Positions 9,152-17,550 of a stretch of 56,545 nucleotides of DNA are shown here, piece after piece; position 1 is the stretch's first letter; each line of letters opens with the position of its first letter. The translations under genes and the position numbers were made by a program. The notes beneath the pieces were generated by a model, which was given only the letters and a program-made list of their open reading frames with translations, ran no database searches and had not been told where the DNA came from. Origin of the DNA: Bacteroidales bacterium (lineage in GTDB: Bacteria; Bacteroidota; Bacteroidia; Bacteroidales; UBA12170); assembly GCA_021157585.1 (NCBI GenBank), contig JAGGWH010000057.1, positions 1 through 56,545 of the forward strand. The letters are read 5' to 3'.

Positions 9152-11116
9152 ATGAAACTATCGGTAATCATAGTTAATTATAATGTGGAGTTTTATCTTG
9201 AGCAATGCCTTTTATCTGTTCAAAAAGCTTTAAAAAATATTGAAAGCGAAATTTGGGTAGTTGACAATAATTCTGTTGATTATTCTATTAGAATGTTAAA
9301 AAGTAAATTTCCCGATGTTCATATAATAGAGAATAAAATAAATGCAGGCTTTTCTGTTGCCAATAATCAAGCCATACAGCAAGCTAATGGCGAATATATC
9401 GTTTTACTTAATCCCGATACTATTGTTGAAGAAGACACCTTTAGCAAAGCTTTAGATTATATGTGTAAAAACCCTAATGTAGGTGGCTTAGGTGTTAAAA
9501 TGTTAGATGGGAAAGGTAATTTTTTAGCAGAGTCTAAACGTGGTTTACCAACCCCGCAAGTAGCTTTTTATAAGATATTTGGCTTATCAAAACTATTTCC
9601 TAAATCAAAAATTTTCGGACGTTATCATTTAGGTTTTCTCGACAAAGAAAAAATACACGAAGTTGATATTCTTGCAGGAGCATTTATGTTAATACCAAAA
9701 AAAGTTTTAGAAGAAATTGGTTTACTCGACGAGCGTTTTTTTATGTACGGTGAGGATATTGACCTATCCTACAGGATAACAAGCGCAGGATATAAAAATA
9801 TTTATTTTCCTAAAACGAGTATTATTCATTTTAAAGGAGAAAGCACAAAAAAAGGTAGTATTAACTACGTATTTGTTTTTTACCGCGCCATGATTTTATT
9901 CGCTCAAAAGCATTTCTCCACTAGCCATGCCAAGCTTTTTAGTTTTCTTATCAATATCGCTATTTATGCTCGCGCATCTATTGCTCTTTTATTTCGCTTC
10001 TTTAGACGTATATATCTTCCTATTTTAGATATTATACTGCTTTTTGGGGGGATCTATTTTATTCAGGATTATTGGGAAAAAACCTACTTAACTGAAAATG
10101 CCTACCCTTGGTATTATATAACTTATGTTCTACCTGTATATATTATCATATGGACAATATCATCTTGGTTTAGTGGAGCTTACGACCGCCCATATAATAC
10201 TTGGAAAAGCATTAAAGGTATGGGCTTTGGAACTATAATAATTTTAGTTTTTTATGCTCTTCTTCCGGAATCTCTTCGTTTTAGCAGAGCAATAATTTTA
10301 TTTAGTACTATTTGGGGAATGTTTTCTTTTGCTTTATTACGTGGAGTTTTAAACTTATTAAAACTCAGCGATTTTACTCAAAATATTTCTAATGAAAAAC
10401 GAGTTGCTATTTTGGGCGAGATAAGCGAAGCAAAACGTGTTGCAGAACTTCTAAGAACATCACCATATCCTCCGGGATTTATTGGTGTAGTAAATTCCAA
10501 AATATCAAACACATTTCACGAGGGAGTAATTGGCAATTTAAAGCAATTAGAAGATTTAATAACCATATACAGAATAAACGAATTAGTATTTTGCTCCGAC
10601 AGTCTTAATGCTTCAGAAATTATAGAGCATATGACACACTTAGATTCAGCTAAGATTGCGTTTAAAATAGCACCTCACAAAAGCTCGGCAGTAATTGGGA
10701 GTAAGAGCATCTCTCAAGCTGAGAATCTGTATATGATTGACATTGACGGCATTCTGAAGCCAAACAATAAAAGAGCCAAAAGATTATTCGATATTATATC
10801 AGCTTTAAGCTTATTAATAATTAGTCCTGTTTGTGTCTGGTTTGTAAATCAAAAAGCTTCCTTTTTTTCAAATATATTAAAAGTACTGTTTGGGTTTAAA
10901 AGTTGGGTCGGTTACGACCTGTCGGCTTACTCTTCGCAAAAAGACCTTCCTCTAATAAAAAAGGGTATTTTGTTTCCAAAAGATGCATTTCCCGACAAGA
11001 AAATTTCTAATGATATTTCGGCAAAACTAAATTTGATGTATGCGCAAGATTATAAACTAAAAAATGATTTCCAAATTTTACGAAAAGCTTGTAAATATTT
11101 AGGACGTAAAATTTAA
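9152..11116 (+). CDS. Fused GT2 glycosyltransferase with membrane segments and degenerate glycosylphosphotransferase-like C-terminus
   Basis: 654 residues in three parts. Residues 1 to about 250 are a GT-A glycosyltransferase of the rhamnosyltransferase (WbbL-like) group: VIIVNYN, VVDNNS, NPDT at 87-90, and the catalytic-type ED in MYGEDIDLSYR. Residues about 265-400 carry several hydrophobic segments. From about 413 a Rossmann-like module (RVAILGEISEAKRVAELL, then PPGFIGVV) matches the CoA-binding-like domain of WcaJ/Cps sugar transferases. The end, from about 535, has KRLFDIISALSLLIISP like the membrane entry of bacterial sugar transferases, but the catalytic core is lacking. It probably builds a surface polysaccharide or lipid-linked glycan at the inner membrane. 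The stop overlaps that of rlmB by 4 bases. Confidence 0.82.
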   Translation: MKLSVIIVNYNVEFYLEQCLLSVQKALKNIESEIWVVDNNSVDYSIRMLKSKFPDVHIIENKINAGFSVANNQAIQQANGEYIVLLNPDTIVEEDTFSKALDYMCKNPNVGGLGVKMLDGKGNFLAESKRGLPTPQVAFYKIFGLSKLFPKSKIFGRYHLGFLDKEKIHEVDILAGAFMLIPKKVLEEIGLLDERFFMYGEDIDLSYRITSAGYKNIYFPKTSIIHFKGESTKKGSINYVFVFYRAMILFAQKHFSTSHAKLFSFLINIAIYARASIALLFRFFRRIYLPILDIILLFGGIYFIQDYWEKTYLTENAYPWYYITYVLPVYIIIWTISSWFSGAYDRPYNTWKSIKGMGFGTIIILVFYALLPESLRFSRAIILFSTIWGMFSFALLRGVLNLLKLSDFTQNISNEKRVAILGEISEAKRVAELLRTSPYPPGFIGVVNSKISNTFHEGVIGNLKQLEDLITIYRINELVFCSDSLNASEIIEHMTHLDSAKIAFKIAPHKSSAVIGSKSISQAENLYMIDIDGILKPNNKRAKRLFDIISALSLLIISPVCVWFVNQKASFFSNILKVLFGFKSWVGYDLSAYSSQKDLPLIKKGILFPKDAFPDKKISNDISAKLNLMYAQDYKLKNDFQILRKACKYLGRKI

Positions 11117-11850
11117 TTATGTCTATGTTTGCTTGCCTCAAACATTAAAATACCACCCGCAACACTAACATTTAAAGATGCAATGCTTCCTGTCATAGGT
11201 ATTCTCACAAACTCATCTAAAAGAGGAAGATAAATATCTGAAATTCCATCTTCTTCAGATCCCAACATCAAAGCTAAGGGCTCATTGTAAGTTTCTTCAT
11301 AATAAGCTTTTTTGGCTTTTTCCGAAACCCCAACTATTTTTAAACCGCTTTCTTTTAAAAATTTCAAGTCGTCTTGAAGAAAACGTGCTCTACAGACAGG
11401 AATTTTATGTAATGCTCCGGCAGATGTTTTAATAGCATCAGCATTTATTGCTGCTGCTCCCCTAGCGGGAATTAAAATAGCATCTACTCCTGCACATTCG
11501 GCTGTACGCGCCAAAGCACCAAAATTACGAACATCAGTTATTCTATCTAAAACCAGTATAAAAGGAGTTTTTCCTTGCTCATAGAGCATAGGGATTAGCT
11601 GTTCAATATCTTGATACTGAATAGAGGAAATAAAAGCAACTACACCTTGATGATTCTTGCGAGTTAAACGATTAATTTTTTCAATCGGAACAAGAGAAAA
11701 AGGAATCCCTCGCTTTTTTACCAATTGATAAAGCTCATTATAAAGATCACCCTTTAAACCTTTCTGAATAAATACCTTATCAATTTCTTTTCCTTCATGA
11801 ATTGCTTCTATAAGGCTTCTAATACCAAAAATCATAAGTTGTTTGTCCAT
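11113..11850 (-). CDS. rlmB: 23S rRNA (guanosine-2'-O-)-methyltransferase RlmB-like, SpoU/TrmH family
   Basis: 245 residues. An N-terminal SpoU substrate-binding domain (IFGIRSLIEAIHEGKEIDKVFIQKG) precedes the SPOUT knot with its three motifs: NFGALARTAECAG, LMLGSEEDGIS and IPMTGSIASLNVSVAGGI. RlmB methylates G2251 of 23S rRNA (E. coli numbering) using SAM. I place the start at ATG 11850: a longer reading from TTG 11868 would begin inside the -7 box of a clear promoter (TTG-N20-TATTTTTG, 11896-11866). The length then fits RlmB (about 245). The 3' end overlaps the convergent glycosyltransferase gene by 4 bases. Confidence 0.9.
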   Translation of the reverse strand: MDKQLMIFGIRSLIEAIHEGKEIDKVFIQKGLKGDLYNELYQLVKKRGIPFSLVPIEKINRLTRKNHQGVVAFISSIQYQDIEQLIPMLYEQGKTPFILVLDRITDVRNFGALARTAECAGVDAILIPARGAAAINADAIKTSAGALHKIPVCRARFLQDDLKFLKESGLKIVGVSEKAKKAYYEETYNEPLALMLGSEEDGISDIYLPLLDEFVRIPMTGSIASLNVSVAGGILMFEASKHRHN

Positions 11851-11865
11851 GCGCTGCTTTTTTGG

Positions 11866-11896
11866 CAAAAATACGCTTTGTATTCAGCTTAAACAA
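11866..11896 (-). promoter_or_regulatory. Promoter of rlmB
   Basis: On the minus strand TTG (11896-11894) is followed after 20 bases by TATTTTTG (11873-11866). This matches the Bacteroidota -33/-7 pattern and places transcription start near 11859, just ahead of ATG 11850. Confidence 0.7.
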
Positions 11897-11943
11897 GTGA
11901 AATAATATTACCGAAATTGAATAGTTTTCATCTTAACTCTTAA

Positions 11944-13191
11944 CTAAATATCTGTTCTCCAATTTTCAACTATTCCCTGCCAGCTGGGCTCATAATGAGC
12001 TTGGCGAAATAGGCGAAAATCGTTATGAGTAAAAGGGTTATCCTCTCTAGTAAATTGAAAACGTAAACCGTTATAAAATGCATCCAAACCGTATTCCCAG
12101 ACTTCTCTATCTTTAAATTTATAAACCTTATCAGGAGCACCATAAATCATAAAAATCATTCCCCTATCTGTTTTCCAACCTTCTTTATAGGAAGTAAAAA
12201 GCTCGTTAGCACGTTGTACACGACTATAATAAGTACGCATCATATCTTCACTCCTATCTTGCTTACGCGATTTAAAATACCAAAACTTTTCCACAGCCTT
12301 TTCCGGCTCCATACTCATCATATCCTCAAATTCCCATCGTGGATTTAAATAACGCAAAGTAAATAAACGCTGTGCATCAGTAGCAACATACGGAAACTCC
12401 TTAAAGAATTTGAATACAGCAAAACCTCTTTTTTCTTCAGCTTTTAAATGAAAAAGATAAATACCTAAATCTTTAAATGTCAATGGAGCTGATTTTCCAT
12501 TAATAATTTCAATTTTGAAAGGATTAACATTTTCTAAGTTTTTTAATTCGTTAGGCTTTACCGGAGCAAAAGGAACTACTGCCGGCGAAAATTTTGGAGC
12601 ATACCAACTGATATATAATTCTTTTATAGAAAGATCGTTGACTTTAATTTGTAGTTTTTCATTCTCTCTCACAAAATTATCCCAATGAATGCTACCGTCT
12701 TCATTTAAAAGCATAAAATTTTGCTCTGAATAAGGCACTCCTTTTTGAATATTACTTCTCGATGTAAAAGCTTTAGTCCCAGATTTATTTTCTATACCGG
12801 AGAACAAAACATACTCACCACTAGCTTGTGTGTGAAGTTTTATTTTAAAAGACTTATAATTTTCACTTTTATCAGGACTATCAGTTAAACTAATACGTCC
12901 TTGCTGAAGAACCTCTTTTTCTTTGTTTGCATCGATTAAACTATAATCAAAAATATAGTTTTTTAGCACCTCTGTCTTTGATTCACCACTTGCAACAGCT
13001 AAAGCATTTAGGTTTACCTGAACAAATAACTCCGAAATACTATCGTTTGCATTAAATACCTTTGATTGAAAAATATTTCCCGGATAATCCTGTTGATAAA
13101 GTTTAGCATAATTAAGTTGCGAATATTTATTGGTAGCACAGGAAGAAAAAATGGCTACCAAGCTTAATATAAAGAAAGTCTTTTTAAACAT
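11944..13191 (-). CDS. GWxTD domain-containing lipoprotein
   Basis: 415 residues. A lipobox with Cys18 (IFSSC) makes it a lipoprotein. The N-terminal half is beta-rich (FVQVNLNALAV..., YVLFSGIENKSG). The C-terminal half carries the name-giving motif GWKTDRGMIFMIYGAPDKVYKF and the following WEYGLDAFYNGLRFQF. GWxTD proteins are widespread in Bacteroidota and related phyla; no biochemical function is established. The final helices contain YYSRVQRANELFTSYKEG just before the motif. It is a single gene, 93 bases upstream of the separately promoted rlmB. Confidence 0.9.
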   Translation of the reverse strand: MFKKTFFILSLVAIFSSCATNKYSQLNYAKLYQQDYPGNIFQSKVFNANDSISELFVQVNLNALAVASGESKTEVLKNYIFDYSLIDANKEKEVLQQGRISLTDSPDKSENYKSFKIKLHTQASGEYVLFSGIENKSGTKAFTSRSNIQKGVPYSEQNFMLLNEDGSIHWDNFVRENEKLQIKVNDLSIKELYISWYAPKFSPAVVPFAPVKPNELKNLENVNPFKIEIINGKSAPLTFKDLGIYLFHLKAEEKRGFAVFKFFKEFPYVATDAQRLFTLRYLNPRWEFEDMMSMEPEKAVEKFWYFKSRKQDRSEDMMRTYYSRVQRANELFTSYKEGWKTDRGMIFMIYGAPDKVYKFKDREVWEYGLDAFYNGLRFQFTREDNPFTHNDFRLFRQAHYEPSWQGIVENWRTDI

Positions 13192-13281
13192 AGCTTGAAA
13201 TTTTTAAAAGAAAATTCAATAATTATGCCAGATTACGATTTTATGTAAAGTAATTGAATTTTTTTTGAACTGCTTTTAATT

Positions 13282-13289
13282 TAGCTTTG
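13282..13289 (+). promoter_or_regulatory. -7 box of the YfcE-like gene
   Basis: TAGCTTTG lies 16 bases before ATG 13306, matching TAnnTTTG. No well-spaced -33 TTG is present; the nearest is 14 bases upstream. Confidence 0.5.
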
Positions 13290-13305
13290 CATTTAAAACC
13301 CAATA

Positions 13306-13806
13306 ATGAAATTTATAGGACTACTTTCTGACACTCATTCCTATTATCATCCTAAGATAGAAAGCTTTTTTAAAGATGTTGATGAAATATGGCATGTTGG
13401 TGATATTGGTGACCCCGAAATTTACACTCGATTGAGCCAATTTAAGCCTATTAGAGCCGTTTATGGAAATATTGATGGTATTGAAATACGCTCAAAATTA
13501 AAAGAGATTGAGATTTTTTATTGTGAAAACGTAAAAATCTTTATGACTCATATTGGAGGCTACCCCGGTAGATATCAAGCAGGAATAAAAAAGAAACTTC
13601 AAAAAGAGCAAGTTCAGCTATTTATCAGCGGTCATTCGCACATCTTAAAAGTTATGAATGATAAATCTTTAAACCTTCTTCATATGAATCCTGGAGCTGC
13701 CGGTATGCAAGGAATACATAAACGCATAACATTTTTACGTTTTAAAATTGAAGGTGATAGAATTGAAGATTTAGAAGTCTTTGATGCCCCACGAAAATTA
13801 AGCTAA
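13306..13806 (+). CDS. YfcE/MJ0936-family metallophosphoesterase
   Basis: 166 residues, the typical size of this calcineurin-like phosphodiesterase family. Metal ligands are visible in order: D9 and H11 (SDTHS), D33 (HVGDIGD), N56 (VYGNIDG), the His of MTHIGG, and GHSH. MNPGAAG closes the fold. Relatives hydrolyse model phosphodiesters and need Mn2+ or Ni2+; a natural substrate is not established. The protein is cytoplasmic. It is a monocistronic gene with a TAGCTTTG -7 box; its stop overlaps that of the DUF4293 gene by four bases (CTAA). Confidence 0.9.
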   Translation: MKFIGLLSDTHSYYHPKIESFFKDVDEIWHVGDIGDPEIYTRLSQFKPIRAVYGNIDGIEIRSKLKEIEIFYCENVKIFMTHIGGYPGRYQAGIKKKLQKEQVQLFISGHSHILKVMNDKSLNLLHMNPGAAGMQGIHKRITFLRFKIEGDRIEDLEVFDAPRKLS

Positions 13807-14285
13807 CGTATTCTATCCATCGATTTTACAAGCTTATCGTCTTTCTTAACACCTCTGAATGCCAATACCAAAAACATTAAAATAAGGGCAGGAATAAAAC
13901 TATTAAAATTATAAATCGCTCGGGTCATTAATTTATCTTCAAGTGTAGGAATATATCCAAAGAAAAATCCTCCTAAAACAAAAAGCGATATAAAAATATT
14001 TACCTTTATCCATAGCAGTTGAGTTTTTCGATTCTTATAAAGAAAAATAGATACCACAGCAAAAATTGTAATTAATACTAATCCTGCTACCAATGGCCAA
14101 GTAAAATAATCATCAAACGGACTTTTCTCCCCGGGAATAAGATTTTCTATATAAAGGCTATGGAAATGCAATGTAACAGTATCGCCATAAAATTTAGCCA
14201 AAGGCATTTTGTTAAATGGTATAAGCATAATGGTACTTACCAAAGCCGCTAATGCTAAATATACCGATTGAATTCTTTGAATCAT
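13803..14285 (-). CDS. DUF4293 family membrane protein
   Basis: 160 residues when started at ATG 14285, which gives the family's usual beginning MIQRIQSVYLALAAL; a frame extension to 14321 adds twelve residues unlike the family. Four hydrophobic segments are visible (about 8-26, 60-82, 90-110 and 120-140 of this start), with an external loop between the first two (LAKFYGDTVTLHFHS...). DUF4293 is confined largely to Bacteroidota and has no known function. It is divergent from rho (189 bases) and ends in the convergent YfcE-like gene. Confidence 0.85.
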   Translation of the reverse strand: MIQRIQSVYLALAALVSTIMLIPFNKMPLAKFYGDTVTLHFHSLYIENLIPGEKSPFDDYFTWPLVAGLVLITIFAVVSIFLYKNRKTQLLWIKVNIFISLFVLGGFFFGYIPTLEDKLMTRAIYNFNSFIPALILMFLVLAFRGVKKDDKLVKSMDRIR

Positions 14286-14370
14286 TTTGTAATATTTTTT
14301 ATAAAGCAAAGATAAGGGCAATTATTTTTATAGAAAATATCTTTTTTTACATTTTGTGTTTTATTTTTTG

Positions 14371-14378
14371 TACTTTCG
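14371..14378 (+). promoter_or_regulatory. -7 box of rho
   Basis: TACTTTCG (variant of TAnnTTTG) sits 96 bases before the rho ATG, giving a leader of about 90 bases. Rho genes are often autoregulated through long leaders in other bacteria; no clear hairpin is seen here. Confidence 0.5.
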
Positions 14379-14474
14379 CATTTCAATTATCCCAACTTAT
14401 TTCGAGAAAAATTCAATTTACCAATTTCTGTAAATTATTTCAAAATACAATTAAAGAACATTTAAACAATTATC

Positions 14475-16325
14475 ATGTACGATATTATCGAACTCAACGG
14501 GAAACTTGTTTCCGAGTTGAAAGAAATAGCAAAACAACTTAACGTCGCTAAATACGAAAAGTTTACTAAACAAGATTTGATATACAAAATCTTAGACCAA
14601 CAAGCACTTAATCCTAGTACCGAGATTCTAGAAAAAGAAAAAAGCGAGGCAAAAAAGAATGTAAGAACAAAACGCCAACGTATTCAGAAAAAACCTGAAG
14701 GTTCTTCTATTCCTTCTAAAGTCCCTACAAAAAAGCCTAGAGATTTAAAAGAAAACAAGAATAACTCCGAATCAAAAGACACTAAACAATCTGAGCCGAA
14801 AGAACATACGAAAAATACTGTTAACAAAGAAGTTAAGCAAAAACAAGAGGCTGAGAAAAAAGAAGTAAAAGAAGACGTTTCAGAAACTAAGGTTAAAACA
14901 AAAGAAAATACGCCTTCAAAAATTAACAAGCCTAATCCACGACCAAGAGCACGTAAAAAGGTTGAACCCATTAATAAAGCATCAGAAGATACAAAGCCTA
15001 AAACGGAAGTAAAAGAAACTGCAAAAGAGACTTCTACTCCCGAAAAAGTAACTGATGAAAGCTATAGCGAAATCCAACAAGCTATTAGTATTTCTACGGA
15101 TAAAAAAGAAACTGTTGAAAAAGCAGAAAATAATATTAAGCCTAAAGCTGAACGCCCTGAACGTAATTCTAAGCCTCAGGTTGAAAAACCAAAGTTTGCC
15201 CACGAATTTGACGGCATCATAAATAGCGAAGGTGTTTTAGAAATTATGCCCGATGGTTATGGTTTTTTAAGGTCTTCGGATTATAATTATCTTAATTCTC
15301 CCGACGACATCTACGTATCACAATCGCAAATCAAACTTTTCGGTCTAAAAACAGGAGATACTATTGAAGGAACTATCCGACCTCCAAAAGAAGGAGAAAA
15401 ATATTTTCCCCTAATAAAAGTACAATATATCAATGGTAAACTGCCGGAAGATGCTCGCGATAGAATTCCTTTTGATTACCTCACTCCGCTTTTTCCATTT
15501 AAGAGATTTAATTTAACCGGACATGAAGAGGAAAATATTTCGACACGTTTAATTGATTTATTTTCTCCAATCGGAAAGGGTCAACGTGGTTTAATTGTAG
15601 CTCAGCCAAAAACCGGTAAAACAGTTCTTTTAAAAGATGTAGCTAATGCAATAGCAGCAAATCATCCGGAGGCATATTTAATGATCTTACTTATTGACGA
15701 ACGCCCCGAAGAAGTTACCGATATGAAACGTAATGTTAATGCAGAGGTAATCGCATCTACTTTTGATGAACCGGCTGACAGGCATGTTAAAATTGCTAAT
15801 ATCGTTTTAGAGAAAGCCAAAAGAATGGTAGAATGTGGACACGATGTGGTTATTTTATTAGATTCTATCACTCGTTTAGCAAGAGCTTATAATACCGTTA
15901 GTCCTTCTTCCGGAAAAGTATTATCCGGTGGTGTTGAAGCTAATGCCTTACAAAAACCTAAGCGTTTCTTTGGTGCTGCACGACAAATTGAAAATGGAGG
16001 ATCTTTAACTATTATTGCAACTGCTCTTACAGAAACAGGATCAAAAATGGACGAAGTAATTTTTGAAGAGTTTAAAGGAACAGGAAATATGGAACTTCAA
16101 TTAGATAGAAAATTATCTAATAAACGAATCTATCCTGCTATTGACATTGTTGCCTCCAGTACTCGCCGCGACGATTTACTTGTTGAAAAAGAATTACTTC
16201 AACGTTTATGGATTTTAAGAAATCATTTAGCCGATATGAACCCTATAGAAGCTATGGAATTTATTAAAGAGAAAATCAAATTTACAAATAGTAATGAAGA
16301 ATTTTTGATTTCTATGAATGGATAA
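14475..16325 (+). CDS. rho: Transcription termination factor Rho with long charged insertion
   Basis: 616 residues against about 419 in E. coli. Residues 1-45 are the Rho N-terminal helical domain ([20 protein letters not shown]). About 48-245 is a Lys/Glu/Pro-rich, repeat-poor disordered stretch. The RNA-binding cold-shock domain starts near 253 ([15 protein letters not shown]). The RecA-like motor has Walker A QPKTGKT (Lys382), Walker [14 protein letters not shown] (Asp463), the Q-loop [20 protein letters not shown], and the Arg-rich [10 protein letters not shown]. It is a hexameric RNA-dependent ATPase that ends transcription. Bacteroides Rho is known to carry a similar disordered insertion that drives condensate formation. 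The gene is monocistronic with a TACTTTCG -7 box and its own intrinsic terminator. Confidence 0.97.
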   Translation: MYDIIELNGKLVSELKEIAKQLNVAKYEKFTKQDLIYKILDQQALNPSTEILEKEKSEAKKNVRTKRQRIQKKPEGSSIPSKVPTKKPRDLKENKNNSESKDTKQSEPKEHTKNTVNKEVKQKQEAEKKEVKEDVSETKVKTKENTPSKINKPNPRPRARKKVEPINKASEDTKPKTEVKETAKETSTPEKVTDESYSEIQQAISISTDKKETVEKAENNIKPKAERPERNSKPQVEKPKFAHEFDGIINSEGVLEIMPDGYGFLRSSDYNYLNSPDDIYVSQSQIKLFGLKTGDTIEGTIRPPKEGEKYFPLIKVQYINGKLPEDARDRIPFDYLTPLFPFKRFNLTGHEEENISTRLIDLFSPIGKGQRGLIVAQPKTGKTVLLKDVANAIAANHPEAYLMILLIDERPEEVTDMKRNVNAEVIASTFDEPADRHVKIANIVLEKAKRMVECGHDVVILLDSITRLARAYNTVSPSSGKVLSGGVEANALQKPKRFFGAARQIENGGSLTIIATALTETGSKMDEVIFEEFKGTGNMELQLDRKLSNKRIYPAIDIVASSTRRDDLLVEKELLQRLWILRNHLADMNPIEAMEFIKEKIKFTNSNEEFLISMNG

Positions 16326-16345
16326 CTTGCTATAAATCAAGATAT

Positions 16346-16378
16346 AACCGCTTTTCAATTAGATTAGCGGTTTTTTTT
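16346..16378 (+). terminator. Intrinsic terminator of rho
   Basis: AACCGCT (16346-16352) pairs with AGCGGTT (16366-16372), followed by an unbroken T-run to 16378. Confidence 0.85.
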
Positions 16379-16489
16379 ATTTAAAATAATTTATAATTCA
16401 TTTCTTCTATAAAGTTGTATTATGAGATAAAGTCATAAATAACTTCAACTTAATCAGTTTTTTTATACTTTTATTAAAAAAATATATCG

Positions 16490-17485
16490 ATGAAAATCAA
16501 ATTGTTTCTTGTTCTTTTAATAAGTGTACTTCTATTCTCCTGTAATTCAATTCCCAAAACGGGACCTTTTGAAACCGAAAAAATTATTGTTGGTTTTGGA
16601 CCCGAAGACATTGTTTTAGATAGTATTAGTTCGTTTAAGAATAATCGGTTATTGGTGAGCTGTAATACTAGAAGAAACAGTGATTCCATAACTACCGGTA
16701 TATATTGGATTGATTTAAAAACAGATTCGGTATTTGAGTTTGAAAGACTATATGAGCCACCTAATTTGGTATTTCATCCGCATGGTTTTGATTTGGTTAT
16801 GATTGATTCCGTTCCTCGTTTATTTATAATTTCTCATGATGACGAAAATAATGTACATCCAATAATTCGTTATAAAGTTTTAGACAAATCTTTAATCTTT
16901 GAAGCTGCCTATCAAAACCCTCTATTTATTTCGCCCAATGATATTTTTGCTTTAAATGATGGTTCTTTTTTCATTACCAACGATGCCGGAAAACGACATA
17001 GTTTAATGGAGCAAGTTTTCAAATTAAAACGCTCATCGGTAGTTTATTTTCCTAAAAATTTAAAGCCTTATTATATCGATAAGGAACTAAGCTATGCAAA
17101 TGGAATTTATTTTGATAAGCCTAATTTATACGTAAGCACAGTTCTTCAGAACTCAATTTTTAAATTTACAATCAAAAATAACCAATCTACTGATAAAAAG
17201 AAACTTACAGAGATTATCGGAGGTGATAATATAACTAAATACAAAGATAAATTTATTGTTGCAGCTCACCTGAATTCGATAGCGTTTTTGCGTCATGCTA
17301 AAAATACAAAAAACCTCTCTCCTTCGGTAATTTATCAATTCGATCCAATAAATGGAGATAAGAAAGTATTATTTTCTGATGATGGAGAATTAATTAGCGC
17401 AGCCTCAACAGCTATCCGATACGGAGACTATCTTTATATTTCACAGGTCTTTGATAATTTTGTTTTGAAAGTGAAAATGAAATAA
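16490..17485 (+). CDS. Paraoxonase/SMP-30-like six-bladed propeller lipoprotein
   Basis: 331 residues. The lipobox LLFSC (Cys18) indicates a lipoprotein. The order of motifs follows paraoxonases and related calcium-dependent arylesterases/lactonases: PHGFDLV (cf. HG in PON1), ISPNDIFAL, FFITNDAG, SYANGIYF, and a late VAAHLNSIAF. In PON1 the Asn/Asp of these loops bind the catalytic Ca2+; the equivalent Asn-Asp pairs (SPNDI, TND, ANG) are kept, so an enzyme is plausible, though the substrate is unknown. It is monocistronic, with TACTTTTA at 16466-16473 as a weak -7 element, and faces mpl. Confidence 0.72.
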   Translation: MKIKLFLVLLISVLLFSCNSIPKTGPFETEKIIVGFGPEDIVLDSISSFKNNRLLVSCNTRRNSDSITTGIYWIDLKTDSVFEFERLYEPPNLVFHPHGFDLVMIDSVPRLFIISHDDENNVHPIIRYKVLDKSLIFEAAYQNPLFISPNDIFALNDGSFFITNDAGKRHSLMEQVFKLKRSSVVYFPKNLKPYYIDKELSYANGIYFDKPNLYVSTVLQNSIFKFTIKNNQSTDKKKLTEIIGGDNITKYKDKFIVAAHLNSIAFLRHAKNTKNLSPSVIYQFDPINGDKKVLFSDDGELISAASTAIRYGDYLYISQVFDNFVLKVKMK

Positions 17486-17550
17486 CAGATAGACTTTTCT
17501 TAAGTACTGCTGATCAATATAATAGCAAGTGGGTGATGTTGCCTCACTCC

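Noticed and set aside
14252-14542. 96-residue plus-strand ORF across the rho leader
   Set aside because: It overlaps the start of rho in another frame, has no family pattern and begins inside the DUF4293 gene.
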